Positions 1-8,324 of a stretch of 34,207 nucleotides of DNA are shown here, piece by piece. Under the pieces are notes generated by a model that worked only from the letters and a program-made list of their open reading frames with translations, did no database searches and was not told where the DNA came from. This stretch comes from Saprospiraceae bacterium. Lineage in GTDB: Bacteria; Bacteroidota; Bacteroidia; Chitinophagales; Saprospiraceae. Each line of letters opens with the position of its first letter. The stretch's first letter is position 1. The stretch spans positions 1 through 34,207 of the forward strand of contig JANQWK010000062.1 of assembly GCA_030729925.1 (NCBI GenBank), in the 5' to 3' direction. The translations under genes and the position numbers were made by a program.

Positions 1-22
1 TCTTATTTTTCTTAATCCCTAC

Positions 23-53
23 ACGGGCATTTCCGGTTGCCGGAAATGCCCGT
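23..53. terminator. Perfect 14-bp hairpin, probable terminator of an off-window gene
   Basis: Arms ACGGGCATTTCCGG (23-36) and CCGGAAATGCCCGT (40-53) are exact reverse complements around a 3-nt loop TTG. No clean T-run follows on either strand, although both flanks are fairly AT-rich. It lies 190 bp upstream of the sigma factor gene, so it most likely ends a gene lying before the window. The remaining 54-242 stretch is AT-rich leader in which I see no gene and no convincing TAnnTTTG promoter. Confidence 0.6.
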
Positions 54-242
54 ATTCCTTACTCCATGCATTAAAGGAAACCCTTCTTACATAGAGCGAT
101 CTTTGTCAAATTGGCTTGTCGCTGCTTCGGTTTTATTCATTAACTATTTTAGATAGCCGACTCCCTACTTTTTTTTCTCCTTCCCGGTAACCTTTTCGCC
201 TCCTCCCGGTATAGCTATACAAATTGAAGCTAAATTGTTACC

Positions 243-800
243 ATGGATAGGCTCGAGTCAAACGATGAATACCTCATGCAACTGGTCAAAAAAGACCAAC
301 TGGAGGCAGCTCAACAGCTGTTTTTGAGGTACAGGTCGCGCATTTTTGGTTTTTTCCGACACCTCACCGCAGATGCTGCCCTGAGCGAAGACCTCACCCA
401 GGATGTGTTCGAACGCATGATCCGCTACCGAGCCTCTTACAAAGATGGACATCGCTTCCAGACCTGGATCTTTCAGATCGCCCGAAATGTGCGACTGGAT
501 CACCTACAGACCCACCACCGGACAACTTTGCTGGCAGAGCAGGCAGCAAAACAGAAGCTTCCTCAAACCGATGACCCGTATGATCCTATTTTTTTAAGGG
601 AGCGACAACACCAACTCCAACAGGCCCTGCAACAGTTGAAGGTATCGGACCGGGAATTGATCTACCTCAGTAAGTTCGAACACCTGAAGTATCAGGAAAT
701 TTCCCGCCTGACCGGAAAACCTGAAAATGCGGTAAAAGTGGCCGTGCACCGAGCTTTAAAACAACTCAGAGTTCATTTTTTTTCATCCGAAAACGATTGA
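243..800 (+). CDS. RNA polymerase sigma factor, sigma-70 family, ECF type
   Basis: This 185-residue protein has the two-domain layout of extracytoplasmic-function sigma factors. Region 2 (about residues 22-92) includes the acidic segment SEDLTQDVFERM and the FQTWIFQIARNVRLDH helix that recognises the -10 element and core polymerase. Region 4 (about 123-177) has a helix-turn-helix around YQEISRLTGKPENAVKVAVHRA for the -35 element. Regions 1 and 3 are absent, as expected for the class. The ATG at 243 gives the usual length. The next gene starts within a few bases of the stop and encodes a one-TM protein with anti-sigma features, so this sigma factor is probably held at the membrane by its neighbour. 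The inducing signal and target promoters cannot be read from the sequence. Confidence 0.93.
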   Translation: MDRLESNDEYLMQLVKKDQLEAAQQLFLRYRSRIFGFFRHLTADAALSEDLTQDVFERMIRYRASYKDGHRFQTWIFQIARNVRLDHLQTHHRTTLLAEQAAKQKLPQTDDPYDPIFLRERQHQLQQALQQLKVSDRELIYLSKFEHLKYQEISRLTGKPENAVKVAVHRALKQLRVHFFSSEND

Positions 801-802
801 TC

Positions 803-1549
803 ATGGATAGGGAGGATCACATATTAGATTACCTCAACGGACAGTTGTCCGAGACCGAAAAAATAGCTTTCGAAAGGGAACTCAAAGATTCCCCCAACTT
901 ACAGCAGGAATTGGCGGGTTGGCAGTACTTCTTACAGCAGCTGGATTACGCTCCTTCTGAGGTTCCGCAAATCCAACCAGATTTTGCCGCCTGGATGGAA
1001 AAATACCCGAGGCCGGGCATGGTTCGATTACGCCTTCACAAATACTGGCTCATCGCAGCCGCTATGGCAGGAATGATCCTGATAACAGGAACCGCCCTGC
1101 TCTGGCAGCAAAATGCTTTTTACCGACAGCGAATCGCGGCACTCGACACAGCGGCACAGGAAACCCGTGGCCTACTGGCTGCCGCCATCCTCCGGCAAGC
1201 CTCAGCCAGCGATAAAATTCAGGTGCTGAATACCCTCCACGAAAATACGATGGATCCTGCCCTGCTCCAGGCCTTGTTTTATGCGCTGGACTACGACAAC
1301 AACGTCAATGTGCGACTGAAGGCTGCTACCGCTTTGGGAACAGCCATGAACGATCCGGAGGTGCGCCGTAAATTGATCGTTTCTTTGTCCATCCAACAAC
1401 ACCCCGAGGTTCAGATCCTCCTGATTGATCTCCTGGCCGCCTATCAGGAAAAAACCGCTATTCCCGCACTGGAAATATTACTCCAACAGGAAAGCGTGAT
1501 GCAACTGGTGAAAGATAAAGCAGCTGCAACCCTGGCTACACTTTTGTAA
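803..1549 (+). CDS. Probable membrane anti-sigma factor with HEAT-repeat extracytoplasmic domain
   Basis: The 248-residue protein follows the sigma gene directly; I chose ATG 803 rather than the in-frame TTG at 797, which would add two residues and overlap the sigma stop. Residues 1-80 begin MDREDHILDYLNGQLSETEK, typical of the cytosolic sigma-binding part of Bacteroidota anti-sigma factors (a low-complexity 'L-G-L-S-E-E' helix after which an oligomer of helices follows), but without the zinc-binding His/Cys motif. One transmembrane segment spans about 82-101 (YWLIAAAMAGMILITGTALL). Residues about 153-248 contain paired helices resembling HEAT repeats, such as NVNVRLKAATALGTA and HPEVQILLIDLLAA. 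Topology would place the HEAT part in the periplasm as a candidate sensor or scaffold. Family assignment rests on gene order and architecture, not on a clear signature; a HEAT-repeat membrane protein of other function is the alternative. Confidence 0.75.
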   Translation: MDREDHILDYLNGQLSETEKIAFERELKDSPNLQQELAGWQYFLQQLDYAPSEVPQIQPDFAAWMEKYPRPGMVRLRLHKYWLIAAAMAGMILITGTALLWQQNAFYRQRIAALDTAAQETRGLLAAAILRQASASDKIQVLNTLHENTMDPALLQALFYALDYDNNVNVRLKAATALGTAMNDPEVRRKLIVSLSIQQHPEVQILLIDLLAAYQEKTAIPALEILLQQESVMQLVKDKAAATLATLL

Positions 1550-1568
1550 ACAAACCAAATCCAAGTAT

Positions 1569-2453
1569 ATGAAAATCACTCATTTTTTGTTCGTTTTTGC
1601 CCTGCTCTTAAGTCTGACCAGGGGCATTGCCCAAAATTTCTCGATGGATCTCGGCGAGACCAATGGCAAAACGGTTGAGATTTATATGAATCGGGGAACC
1701 TTGTACGTGACCGGCAAAAAGGGCAATACCCTGGAGCTGATGTCGAATTACCGAAAGGAAAGTTTACCGGGTCGGGCTGCAGGTCTAAAACCCCTTACCG
1801 CCAATAACGCCCTGGATAATACCGGCTTTGGAGTAGAGGTCAGAGCGTCTAATTCCGTTATTACCATCAAAAATGCCACCAACCAGGAACTTGACCTGGA
1901 AGTGGTGCTTCCGGATAATGTCCGACTCGTGATGGCACCGGAGGGTTGGCAAGCAGGCGATATCCTGGTCAGAGATTTCAAAGGAGAAATCGAAGTCAAA
2001 AGTAACCACTCCGATATCCAATTGCTCCAGGTGAGCGGCCCCGTGGTCGCGAACTCCATCTCCGGAGATATCGAGATCGTTTTTAAAGAGATCAACCCCG
2101 ACAAACCCAGCGCAGTGTCCAATATCTCCGGGTTTATTGATATCAGCTTCCCGCCTTCGGCAAAATCTTCCCTGGAAATTAAAAACCTGAGCGGGGAAAT
2201 TTTTACCGACCTGAACCTGGAGATCCTCGAGGAAAAAAATTTCGGTCCGGAGATGCCAACCCCGCCCGCACCCCCCACTCCCCCTACCCCTCCGGCAAAT
2301 GGCTCCAAACCAGAGGTGAAGGTACCGGGGGTACCCTTGTACAAACCCGCCTTCCAAATCGGCAAAGGTATTGTCGGGACGACAAATGGCGGCGGGGCGG
2401 CCATTTCCCTGCACAATATCAGCGGAAACATTTACTTGAGAAAGGGGAAGTAA
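1569..2453 (+). CDS. Exported DUF4097-like beta-repeat protein
   Basis: A 294-residue protein with a clear N-terminal signal peptide (residues 1-22, hydrophobic core FLFVFALLLSL, cleavage near GIAQ-N). The body carries short repeating beta strands with 'SG.I.I' turns (VSGPVVANSISGDIEIVF, VSNISGFIDISF, IKNLSGEIFTDL, LHNISGNIYL), the pattern of DUF4097/adhesin-like beta-helical proteins often found beside sigma/anti-sigma pairs in Bacteroidota. Residues about 229-246 form a proline-rich linker (PTPPAPPTPPTPP) that interrupts the strands before the last repeats. It lies 19 bp after the anti-sigma gene and before a strong hairpin, so it is the last gene of that operon and may be a target or envelope sensor of it. 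Biochemical function of the family is unknown. Confidence 0.75.
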   Translation: MKITHFLFVFALLLSLTRGIAQNFSMDLGETNGKTVEIYMNRGTLYVTGKKGNTLELMSNYRKESLPGRAAGLKPLTANNALDNTGFGVEVRASNSVITIKNATNQELDLEVVLPDNVRLVMAPEGWQAGDILVRDFKGEIEVKSNHSDIQLLQVSGPVVANSISGDIEIVFKEINPDKPSAVSNISGFIDISFPPSAKSSLEIKNLSGEIFTDLNLEILEEKNFGPEMPTPPAPPTPPTPPANGSKPEVKVPGVPLYKPAFQIGKGIVGTTNGGGAAISLHNISGNIYLRKGK

Positions 2454-2459
2454 CCCTTT

Positions 2460-2494
2460 CGGATCATCAGCTGTTTCAGACAGCTGATGATCCG
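2460..2494. terminator. Perfect 15-bp hairpin between converging genes
   Basis: Arms CGGATCATCAGCTGT (2460-2474) and ACAGCTGATGATCCG (2480-2494) pair perfectly around loop TTCAG. The hairpin sits in the 44-bp gap between the plus-strand DUF4097 gene and the minus-strand ruvB stop, so it can end transcription from both sides. U-tracts are weak (ATCTTA on the plus side, AAAGGG/CCCTTT on the other). Confidence 0.75.
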
Positions 2495-2497
2495 ATC

Positions 2498-3526
2498 TTA
2501 TGAAAACAAAGTTCCGTGTTGCTGAGGTGGGGTTACTCCGATATGTCGAAACGCTCGTTCTGTGGCAATTCTCCCCCTCGGGGTGCGCTGAATATAACCT
2601 TCCATGATCAAAAAGGGCTCATAGACTTCTTCGATGGTGCCGGCTTCTTCTCCTACAGCAGTGGCAACGTTATTGACACCCACCGGTCCTCCTTTGAATT
2701 TGTGAATGATGGTGGATAAAATCCGGTTGTCCATCTCGTCAAGCCCCCCTTCGTCCACATTGAGCGCGTCCAATCCCATTTTGGCGATAGCCAGGGTTAC
2801 CTTCCCATCGCCCTTCATCTGGGCAAAATCGCGGATCCGGCGCAGCAAAGCATTGGCAATCCTGGGCGTACCCCTGCTGCGACGGGCAATTTCCATGGCG
2901 CCATCGCTGTCAATAGGCACTTGTAGTAGTCCTGCAGAACGTAGAATGATGCCGTGCAAAATATCCGCATGGTAGTAATCCAGATGACAGGTAATCCCAA
3001 AGCGGGCACGCATGGGAGCAGTCAACAAACCCAAACGGGTCGTTGCGCCAATCAGGGTGAAAGGGTTGAGCGAAATCTGAATCGTGCGGGCATTGGGGCC
3101 ACTGTCAATCATGATGTCAATCTTGTAGTCTTCCATCGCCGAGTACAGGTACTCCTCCACCACGGTATTCAGCCGGTGAATTTCGTCAATAAACAACACA
3201 TCGCCCTCGTCGAGATTGGTCAGCAAACCCGCTAAGTCCCCCGGCTTCTCAATCACCGGGCCCGAGGTCGTTTTCAGGTCGGTTTGCAGTTCATTGGCAA
3301 TGATATGAGAAAGGGTCGTCTTGCCCAGACCCGGAGGACCGTGCAGCAATACATGATCCAGCGCTTCTCCTCTTTGCCTGGCCGCTCCAATGAATATTTT
3401 TAAATTGTCCACGATCTTTGACTGTCCGCTAAAATCTGTCAAAGCCTTGGGCCTCAAACTTTTATCCTGAGTTGTTTCCTCTCCGGAAAAGTGAGCTGCG
3501 TGCGGGTCGAATGGGGGGTTTTGCAT
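2498..3526 (-). CDS. ruvB: Holliday junction branch migration DNA helicase RuvB
   Basis: RuvB is the AAA+ motor that, with RuvA and RuvC, drives branch migration of Holliday junctions. The 342-residue length is normal. Visible motifs are Walker [10 protein letters not shown] (63-71), Walker [11 protein letters not shown] (110-119), sensor 1 TLIGATTR (157-164), the arginine-finger segment [10 protein letters not shown] (170-179), and a C-terminal winged helix ending with VTPPQQ. The N-terminus includes [11 protein letters not shown], matching the conserved RP..L.(D/E)F.GQ start of the family. ATG at 3526 is the natural start. The gene stands alone; ruvA and ruvC are not in the window. It diverges from the isocitrate dehydrogenase gene across a 141-bp gap. 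Confidence 0.97.
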   Translation of the reverse strand: MQNPPFDPHAAHFSGEETTQDKSLRPKALTDFSGQSKIVDNLKIFIGAARQRGEALDHVLLHGPPGLGKTTLSHIIANELQTDLKTTSGPVIEKPGDLAGLLTNLDEGDVLFIDEIHRLNTVVEEYLYSAMEDYKIDIMIDSGPNARTIQISLNPFTLIGATTRLGLLTAPMRARFGITCHLDYYHADILHGIILRSAGLLQVPIDSDGAMEIARRSRGTPRIANALLRRIRDFAQMKGDGKVTLAIAKMGLDALNVDEGGLDEMDNRILSTIIHKFKGGPVGVNNVATAVGEEAGTIEEVYEPFLIMEGYIQRTPRGRIATERAFRHIGVTPPQQHGTLFS

Positions 3527-3605
3527 GGCTTTGTGTTATCGGATGCAAATTCGTTGTGCGACAGGTGATTTATCGCATAATCGGGTGACTTGCAATTATT
3601 TTTTT

Positions 3606-3613
3606 TATTTTTG
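3606..3613 (+). promoter_or_regulatory. Bacteroidota-type -7 promoter element upstream of icd
   Basis: TATTTTTG matches the -7 consensus TAnnTTTG used by the Bacteroidota primary sigma factor. It lies 54 bp before the icd ATG, giving a leader of about 45-50 nt. The best upstream TTG (3590-3592) is only 13 nt away, closer than the usual spacing, so the -33 element is uncertain. Confidence 0.5.
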
Positions 3614-3667
3614 GGCAGCTTGAATCTACCAACCAAGTTAACTGAATCATAAAATTAACAACAAAAA

Positions 3668-4933
3668 ATGAGTGGAACAAAAGTAACCATTTCCGGAGGT
3701 AAATTACATGTCCCCAACGACCCCATTATTCCATACATCGAAGGCGATGGCATAGGTGCGGATATCTGGGCAGCATCTGAGCGGGTGTTTGATGCCGCTG
3801 TTGAAAAGGCTTATCAGGGAACCCGAAAGGTGCATTGGAAAGAAGTGCTGGCGGGTGAGAAGGCGTTTAACATGACCAACAGCTGGTTGCCCCAGGAGAC
3901 TCTGGATGCTATTGACGAGTATTTGATTGCAATTAAAGGCCCCTTGACAACTCCCGTGGGCGGAGGTATCCGATCACTGAATGTGGCGCTGCGACAAAAA
4001 TTGGATCTGTATGCCTGCGTACGCCCGGTGAGGTATTTCACAGGTGTACCTTCTCCCGTGAAAAGACCCGACCTGGTGGATATGATTATTTTCCGCGAAA
4101 ATACGGAGGATATCTACGCGGGTATCGAATACTTGAATGGTACCCCTGAGGTAGAAAAACTGAAAAAATTCTTGCTCGAGGAGATGGGGGTTACCCAGAT
4201 CCGTTTCCCGGATACCGTTTCATTGGGCATCAAACCCGTTTCTGTGGAAGGTACCGAAAGATTGGTGCGGGCTTCTCTTGAATATGCGCTAGACAACAAA
4301 CTCCCCTCCGTGACGCTTGTCCACAAGGGCAATATCATGAAGTTTACGGAAGGTAAGTTCAAAGAGTGGGGATATGCCCTGGCCGAACGCGAATATGGCG
4401 ACAAGGTCTTTACCTGGGCACAATACGACCGCATCGCAGCGGCAGAGGGTACGGATGCCGCCAATAAAGCGCAGGATGCAGCTATCGCAAAAGGAGCCAT
4501 CCTGATCAAAGATGCCATCGCAGATGCCTTCTTGCAACAAATCTTAACCCGACCTTCTGATTATTCCGTAATTGCTACGCTCAACCTCAATGGAGATTAT
4601 ATCTCCGATGCGCTGGCCGCAAATGTGGGCGGAATCGGAATCGCACCGGGTGCCAATATCAACTACATTACCGGAAAAGCAGTTTTTGAAGCTACCCACG
4701 GTACTGCGCCAAAATATGCCGGACAAGACAAGGTAAACCCAAGTTCAGTGATCCTGTCGGGCGAGATGATGTTCCGCTACATGGGTTGGAAAGAAGTGGC
4801 CGACCTGATCATCAAAGGCGTGGAGGGTGCTATCTCCAGCAAACAAGTGACCTACGATTTCCATCGCCTGATGGAAGGAGCTACCCTGCTGAAGTGCTCT
4901 GAGTTCGGCGATGCGGTAATTGCACACATGTAA
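3668..4933 (+). CDS. icd: Isocitrate dehydrogenase, NADP-dependent, prokaryotic homodimeric type
   Basis: Catalyses oxidative decarboxylation of isocitrate to 2-oxoglutarate in the TCA cycle. The 421-residue protein closely follows the E. coli Icd pattern: YIEGDGIG near the N-terminus, the substrate loop [10 protein letters not shown] (101-110, with Ser103, Asn105 and Arg109, and the equivalent of the regulatory serine of E. coli), RPVRY (119-123), [13 protein letters not shown], Lys220 in [13 protein letters not shown], and the cofactor segment [15 protein letters not shown], whose Lys/Tyr context fits NADP specificity. A segment around [20 protein letters not shown] differs in sequence and length from the enterobacterial enzyme. 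2-Oxoglutarate is the carbon acceptor for the glutamate synthase encoded further along, but the two loci are not linked as an operon. It is monocistronic, flanked by its own promoter and a hairpin. Confidence 0.96.
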   Translation: MSGTKVTISGGKLHVPNDPIIPYIEGDGIGADIWAASERVFDAAVEKAYQGTRKVHWKEVLAGEKAFNMTNSWLPQETLDAIDEYLIAIKGPLTTPVGGGIRSLNVALRQKLDLYACVRPVRYFTGVPSPVKRPDLVDMIIFRENTEDIYAGIEYLNGTPEVEKLKKFLLEEMGVTQIRFPDTVSLGIKPVSVEGTERLVRASLEYALDNKLPSVTLVHKGNIMKFTEGKFKEWGYALAEREYGDKVFTWAQYDRIAAAEGTDAANKAQDAAIAKGAILIKDAIADAFLQQILTRPSDYSVIATLNLNGDYISDALAANVGGIGIAPGANINYITGKAVFEATHGTAPKYAGQDKVNPSSVILSGEMMFRYMGWKEVADLIIKGVEGAISSKQVTYDFHRLMEGATLLKCSEFGDAVIAHM

Positions 4934-4951
4934 GATAAGACCGGGATGAAA

Positions 4952-4981
4952 GTTCGGGAAAACTGAATCGTTTTCCCGAAC
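4952..4981. terminator. Hairpin terminator between converging genes
   Basis: GTTCGGGAAAAC (4952-4963) and GTTTTCCCGAAC (4970-4981) form a perfect 12-bp stem with loop TGAATC. Flanking GGGAT (4943-4947) and ATCCC (4982-4986) can extend it across a bulge. It lies in the 62-bp gap between the icd stop and the minus-strand stop at 4996 and probably serves both genes. Confidence 0.75.
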
Positions 4982-4995
4982 ATCCCCTTGGTGCC

Positions 4996-7293
4996 CTAAT
5001 TCGGACTTTTAACGACAAACGCGCCTGGAAATCCAGCCGATTTGACCCTGGGTAACATACCCCGAGCCGCTTGCTCGGTCGTAAATCCGCTCAACATCTT
5101 TATCGTAAGATTGCCTTTCTTGCGCTCAGTCACTACCCCCAACTGGTTTACTTTAGAACCGTCAAAGTTTTGTGGATCGCGGTAAGCTCCCAGCTGGATG
5201 GCGTAACCCGTATCTACAAGGGCTTTTTCGGTCATTCCAGGGTTAATCCGCGTACCCTTCTCTTCGATGATAAATGCCGATGGATACCCCTGTTGCTTGA
5301 TTTTCAGCAGGGCTACCTCTGCCTCAGGTCGGCGGGTATATACCCCTACCCGAACTTTGGTCAGGTCTTTTTCCCGAACCGTATAAACCACCCCAATACT
5401 GCGCAGTCGCTCAAACATTTCCATTTTTGGCGTCTTGAGCGCCATTACCTGTACAGCAAACCCCGATACAATGACCCCTTCTTCACCTCCTTCACCTCCT
5501 TTCTCGGTTAATCCAGGTCTGGAAGTCTTGATCATCGAGACGACCCCCAGGACATCCCGGTCTGTACCGGTAGTGCGCACCGTCCGGTTCATTTCGCGGT
5601 AATCCGAGGAAAGGTACCTGACCTGATACACTTGATCGCGGCCCAAAGCAAGGGTGTATTTGCCCGAGGCATCGGTCAGACTAGCCAAATAACTGCCCGT
5701 GCCCAAATGGGTGGCAAATACCGTAACCCCCTCCACCGGCTGACGGGTATCTATGTCCAACACCTGCCCCACGAAGGCTTCTCCAATCCGACTCATATTG
5801 ATCTGGATCGTTTTGCCCTCTCCGCCAGCACCCGCCTGGAGCGATATGCGAACATCCTCAAAACCGTCTTTGCGAATCACCAGGTCACAGGACTGACCAA
5901 CTGCCGGCTTAAAACGGTACATCCCCCTGGCATCTGCCAGCATAACCCCATTGCCACAAGCCCCGAAATCCAATTCCGCTCCTCCGACAGGAGAACCGTC
6001 TGCAGCACTTTTTACCTGAATGACCAAATAATTATTGATATGCTCCACCCTGTAAATGTCTTCCGCACCCCGACCCCCAGCGCGGTTGGAAGTCAAAAAG
6101 CCAAAACCCCGGATCGGATCCGACACAAAACCATAGTCATCGCGCGAGGTATTGACCACCAACCCCTCATTGACAACTTCCACCCAACGGTTGTTGTTCC
6201 GACGCGCCCGAAACACATCATACCCCCCCAAACCATTATGCCAGTCACTCGAAAAATACATTACATTGCCATCAAAAAAAGGCGTAATCTCGTTGCCCGG
6301 AGAGTTGATCACAGGACCCATATTCTCCGGAACGCCCCATTTGCCCCCCACCTTGTTGCTTACGTAAAGATCAAACCCACCATACCCATCGGGTCGGTTA
6401 GAGGCAAAATACAACTGTTGGCCATCCGGTGATAATGCCGGAAAACCCGTAGCATAACCGGCCATATTGTACTGGAAAGGAACTATATTCATCCAGTATC
6501 CATCACCCTGAACTTCTGCCTCGTACAAGTTTAATTCCAAACCACTACTTTCCAACAGTCTGGTTCCCTCGACAAAATTATTTCGGGTAAAAATGACCCG
6601 TCCCCCTTCCTTCTCAAAAACCATAGGCCCCAGATTGAACGCATTTTCTTGGATAGTCGGGAGGAAAATCGGATTAGACAACATGCCCGTCTGAGGATCA
6701 TTCCTGGCAAAAAACACCTGGTTATAGGCCGTACCCGTCCAATTGGCCGCATTCAGCTGTATGTCCCTTCGAGAAGAAGCATACACCAAACCATCGCCTC
6801 GAAAAGCTGCCCCAAACTCGGAAGAAGGGGTATTGATCGCCTCGGAACGCACTTCGTATTGAGGTGCTAAGGAAAGCATAGACTTTGCAAAGTTGGCCGA
6901 CGCGGCAAAATGTTCACCTGCTACCGGATCCGTCTTGACATACTGCTTGTACTGAAAATAAGCCTCGTCATACCTGCCCAAGGCTTTCAAAACATGCCCA
7001 AAATACAAATGCGCCCGGGGATCTACTTTGCGCTGCTGCAAAGCGCGACCAAACCATTCCGCCGCCGCTTCCATATCATTGACATGGCGGTAAGCATCCG
7101 CCAGCCTAAACAATGCTTCTACGTTTTCGGGGCGTTCCCGCAGGGCGTCCCGGTAGGATTTAATAGCGAGGTTGAACGCCTTCAGCTCGTATTGCTTGTC
7201 CGCCTTGTCCTTAAGCGATTTAAATTGCGCTCGCGCCGGCAGGGCGAGCAACATACACAGCGATAAAAAAAGCAATTGTTGTAATCTTGGCAT
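4996..7293 (-). CDS. Envelope protein: TPR, PD40 propeller, two CRD-like domains, two SPOR domains (PorE-like)
   Basis: The open frame begins at ATG 7344, but a proper signal peptide (MPRLQQLLFLSLCMLLALPA, cleaved near ARAQ) starts at its 18th codon, so I place the start at 7293. Numbering from 7344: TPR repeats at about 44-140; PD40/WD40-like propeller strands at about 165-435 (for example LSPDGQQLYFASNRPDGYGG and TPFFDGNVMYFSSD); two carboxypeptidase-regulatory-like beta domains at about 437-516 and 521-600; then SPOR-like domains at about 629-697 (FAVQVMALKTP) and 714-782 (YAIQLGAYRDP), the latter the family hallmark. SPOR domains bind denuded peptidoglycan glycan strands. TPR-propeller-CRD is the order known for PorE of the type IX secretion system, where the C-terminal domain is OmpA-like instead. 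A periplasmic, peptidoglycan-anchored scaffold is the likely role; its partners are unknown. Confidence 0.85.
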   Translation of the reverse strand: MPRLQQLLFLSLCMLLALPARAQFKSLKDKADKQYELKAFNLAIKSYRDALRERPENVEALFRLADAYRHVNDMEAAAEWFGRALQQRKVDPRAHLYFGHVLKALGRYDEAYFQYKQYVKTDPVAGEHFAASANFAKSMLSLAPQYEVRSEAINTPSSEFGAAFRGDGLVYASSRRDIQLNAANWTGTAYNQVFFARNDPQTGMLSNPIFLPTIQENAFNLGPMVFEKEGGRVIFTRNNFVEGTRLLESSGLELNLYEAEVQGDGYWMNIVPFQYNMAGYATGFPALSPDGQQLYFASNRPDGYGGFDLYVSNKVGGKWGVPENMGPVINSPGNEITPFFDGNVMYFSSDWHNGLGGYDVFRARRNNNRWVEVVNEGLVVNTSRDDYGFVSDPIRGFGFLTSNRAGGRGAEDIYRVEHINNYLVIQVKSAADGSPVGGAELDFGACGNGVMLADARGMYRFKPAVGQSCDLVIRKDGFEDVRISLQAGAGGEGKTIQINMSRIGEAFVGQVLDIDTRQPVEGVTVFATHLGTGSYLASLTDASGKYTLALGRDQVYQVRYLSSDYREMNRTVRTTGTDRDVLGVVSMIKTSRPGLTEKGGEGGEEGVIVSGFAVQVMALKTPKMEMFERLRSIGVVYTVREKDLTKVRVGVYTRRPEAEVALLKIKQQGYPSAFIIEEKGTRINPGMTEKALVDTGYAIQLGAYRDPQNFDGSKVNQLGVVTERKKGNLTIKMLSGFTTEQAARGMLPRVKSAGFPGAFVVKSPN

Positions 7294-7439
7294 ACCGATG
7301 GATTGTACGTCTATTAATTTATTGGGCTTTTTACCAGTATTCATTAACTTGCTGTAAAATAAATCAATTTAGTCCAAAAACAAATATCCCGCAAGGTACC
7401 CCGCTTTAAATCAACCTATTTATCCTGAAAATAAACGCC

Positions 7440-8267
7440 ATGACGACCCCTATTTCCGTGTCTGAAATACTAATTTACCCCATCAAATCCCTGGGCGCAA
7501 TTCGACTGGCGTCCAACTTCGCCCTCGAAAAGGGTTTTCGCTACGATCGAAGGTACCTCCTGGTGGACGACAACGGCCAGTTTTTGACCCAGCGAGATCT
7601 CCCCATGATGGGCTTGCTGCAGCCCGCTTTGCACGACGATCACTGGCAAGTTACCGCTGGCGCGGAAAAAAATAGTCAAATCCTGTTTCCCCTGGAACCA
7701 CCCCATCCCACAACACCCCTTACCGTTAACGTTTGGGACGATTTTTGCGAAGCGCTACCCTATCCCGCAAGGATCAACGACTGGTTTTCCGAACAACTCG
7801 GCATAGCCTGTACCCTCGTTTTTTTGCCCGAAACCCACCACCGACCCATTTCAACCGGTAAGTTCCAGACGACAGGGAGTTTGAGTTTTGCCGACGGCTA
7901 CCCCTATCTGGTTACCACTGTCGCTTCTCTCAACGACCTCAACGATAAACTCCCCTATCCTGTGTCTTCCCTGAGGTTTCGACCAAATATTGTACTGAGC
8001 GGAGACCTACAGCCGTTTGAGGAGGATCACTGGACTGCTTTCTCCATAGGAAGCGCTCGGTTCAAGGGATTGGGGCCACACGCTCGATGCCAGGTGGTGG
8101 ATCTGGATCCCCAAACCGCCAAATCAGACGGTATCGTGCTGCCCGCACTCGCACAATTTCGCCGGGAAAACCGAAAACTCAATTTCGGCCTCAGCAGCCA
8201 GTGCACCAATGCACACGAACAACCGCTGATCAGCATAGGAGATAAAGTCGTCCTGCATAACCTCTAA
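7440..8267 (+). CDS. MOSC domain-containing protein (YcbX/mARC-like)
   Basis: The 275-residue protein opens with the MOSC N-terminal beta-barrel signature (ISVSEILIYPIKSLGAI, then RYDRRYLLVDDNGQFLTQR) and ends with a MOSC domain. Cys217 in GPHARCQVVDLDPQT is the position that binds molybdenum in mARC- and YcbX-type enzymes. Those relatives reduce N-hydroxylated compounds using molybdenum cofactor and an external electron donor. No C-terminal ferredoxin domain is present, unlike E. coli YcbX, so a separate reductase would be needed. It diverges from the PorE-like gene across a short gap and is followed by uvrB 57 bp downstream with no hairpin between, so the two may be cotranscribed. The exact substrate cannot be inferred. 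Confidence 0.88.
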   Translation: MTTPISVSEILIYPIKSLGAIRLASNFALEKGFRYDRRYLLVDDNGQFLTQRDLPMMGLLQPALHDDHWQVTAGAEKNSQILFPLEPPHPTTPLTVNVWDDFCEALPYPARINDWFSEQLGIACTLVFLPETHHRPISTGKFQTTGSLSFADGYPYLVTTVASLNDLNDKLPYPVSSLRFRPNIVLSGDLQPFEEDHWTAFSIGSARFKGLGPHARCQVVDLDPQTAKSDGIVLPALAQFRRENRKLNFGLSSQCTNAHEQPLISIGDKVVLHNL

Positions 8268-8324
8268 ACCAAGAGCCGCCTTTTTTCGTTATGATGGTTT
8301 TGTGTTGTCAGCTTAAACCGAAAT

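Noticed and set aside
1748-2431. Two overlapping long open frames antisense to the DUF4097 gene
   Set aside because: Low-complexity translations (Gly/Val/Ser runs) that arise from the proline-rich and repeat codons on the plus strand; no start context or family match.
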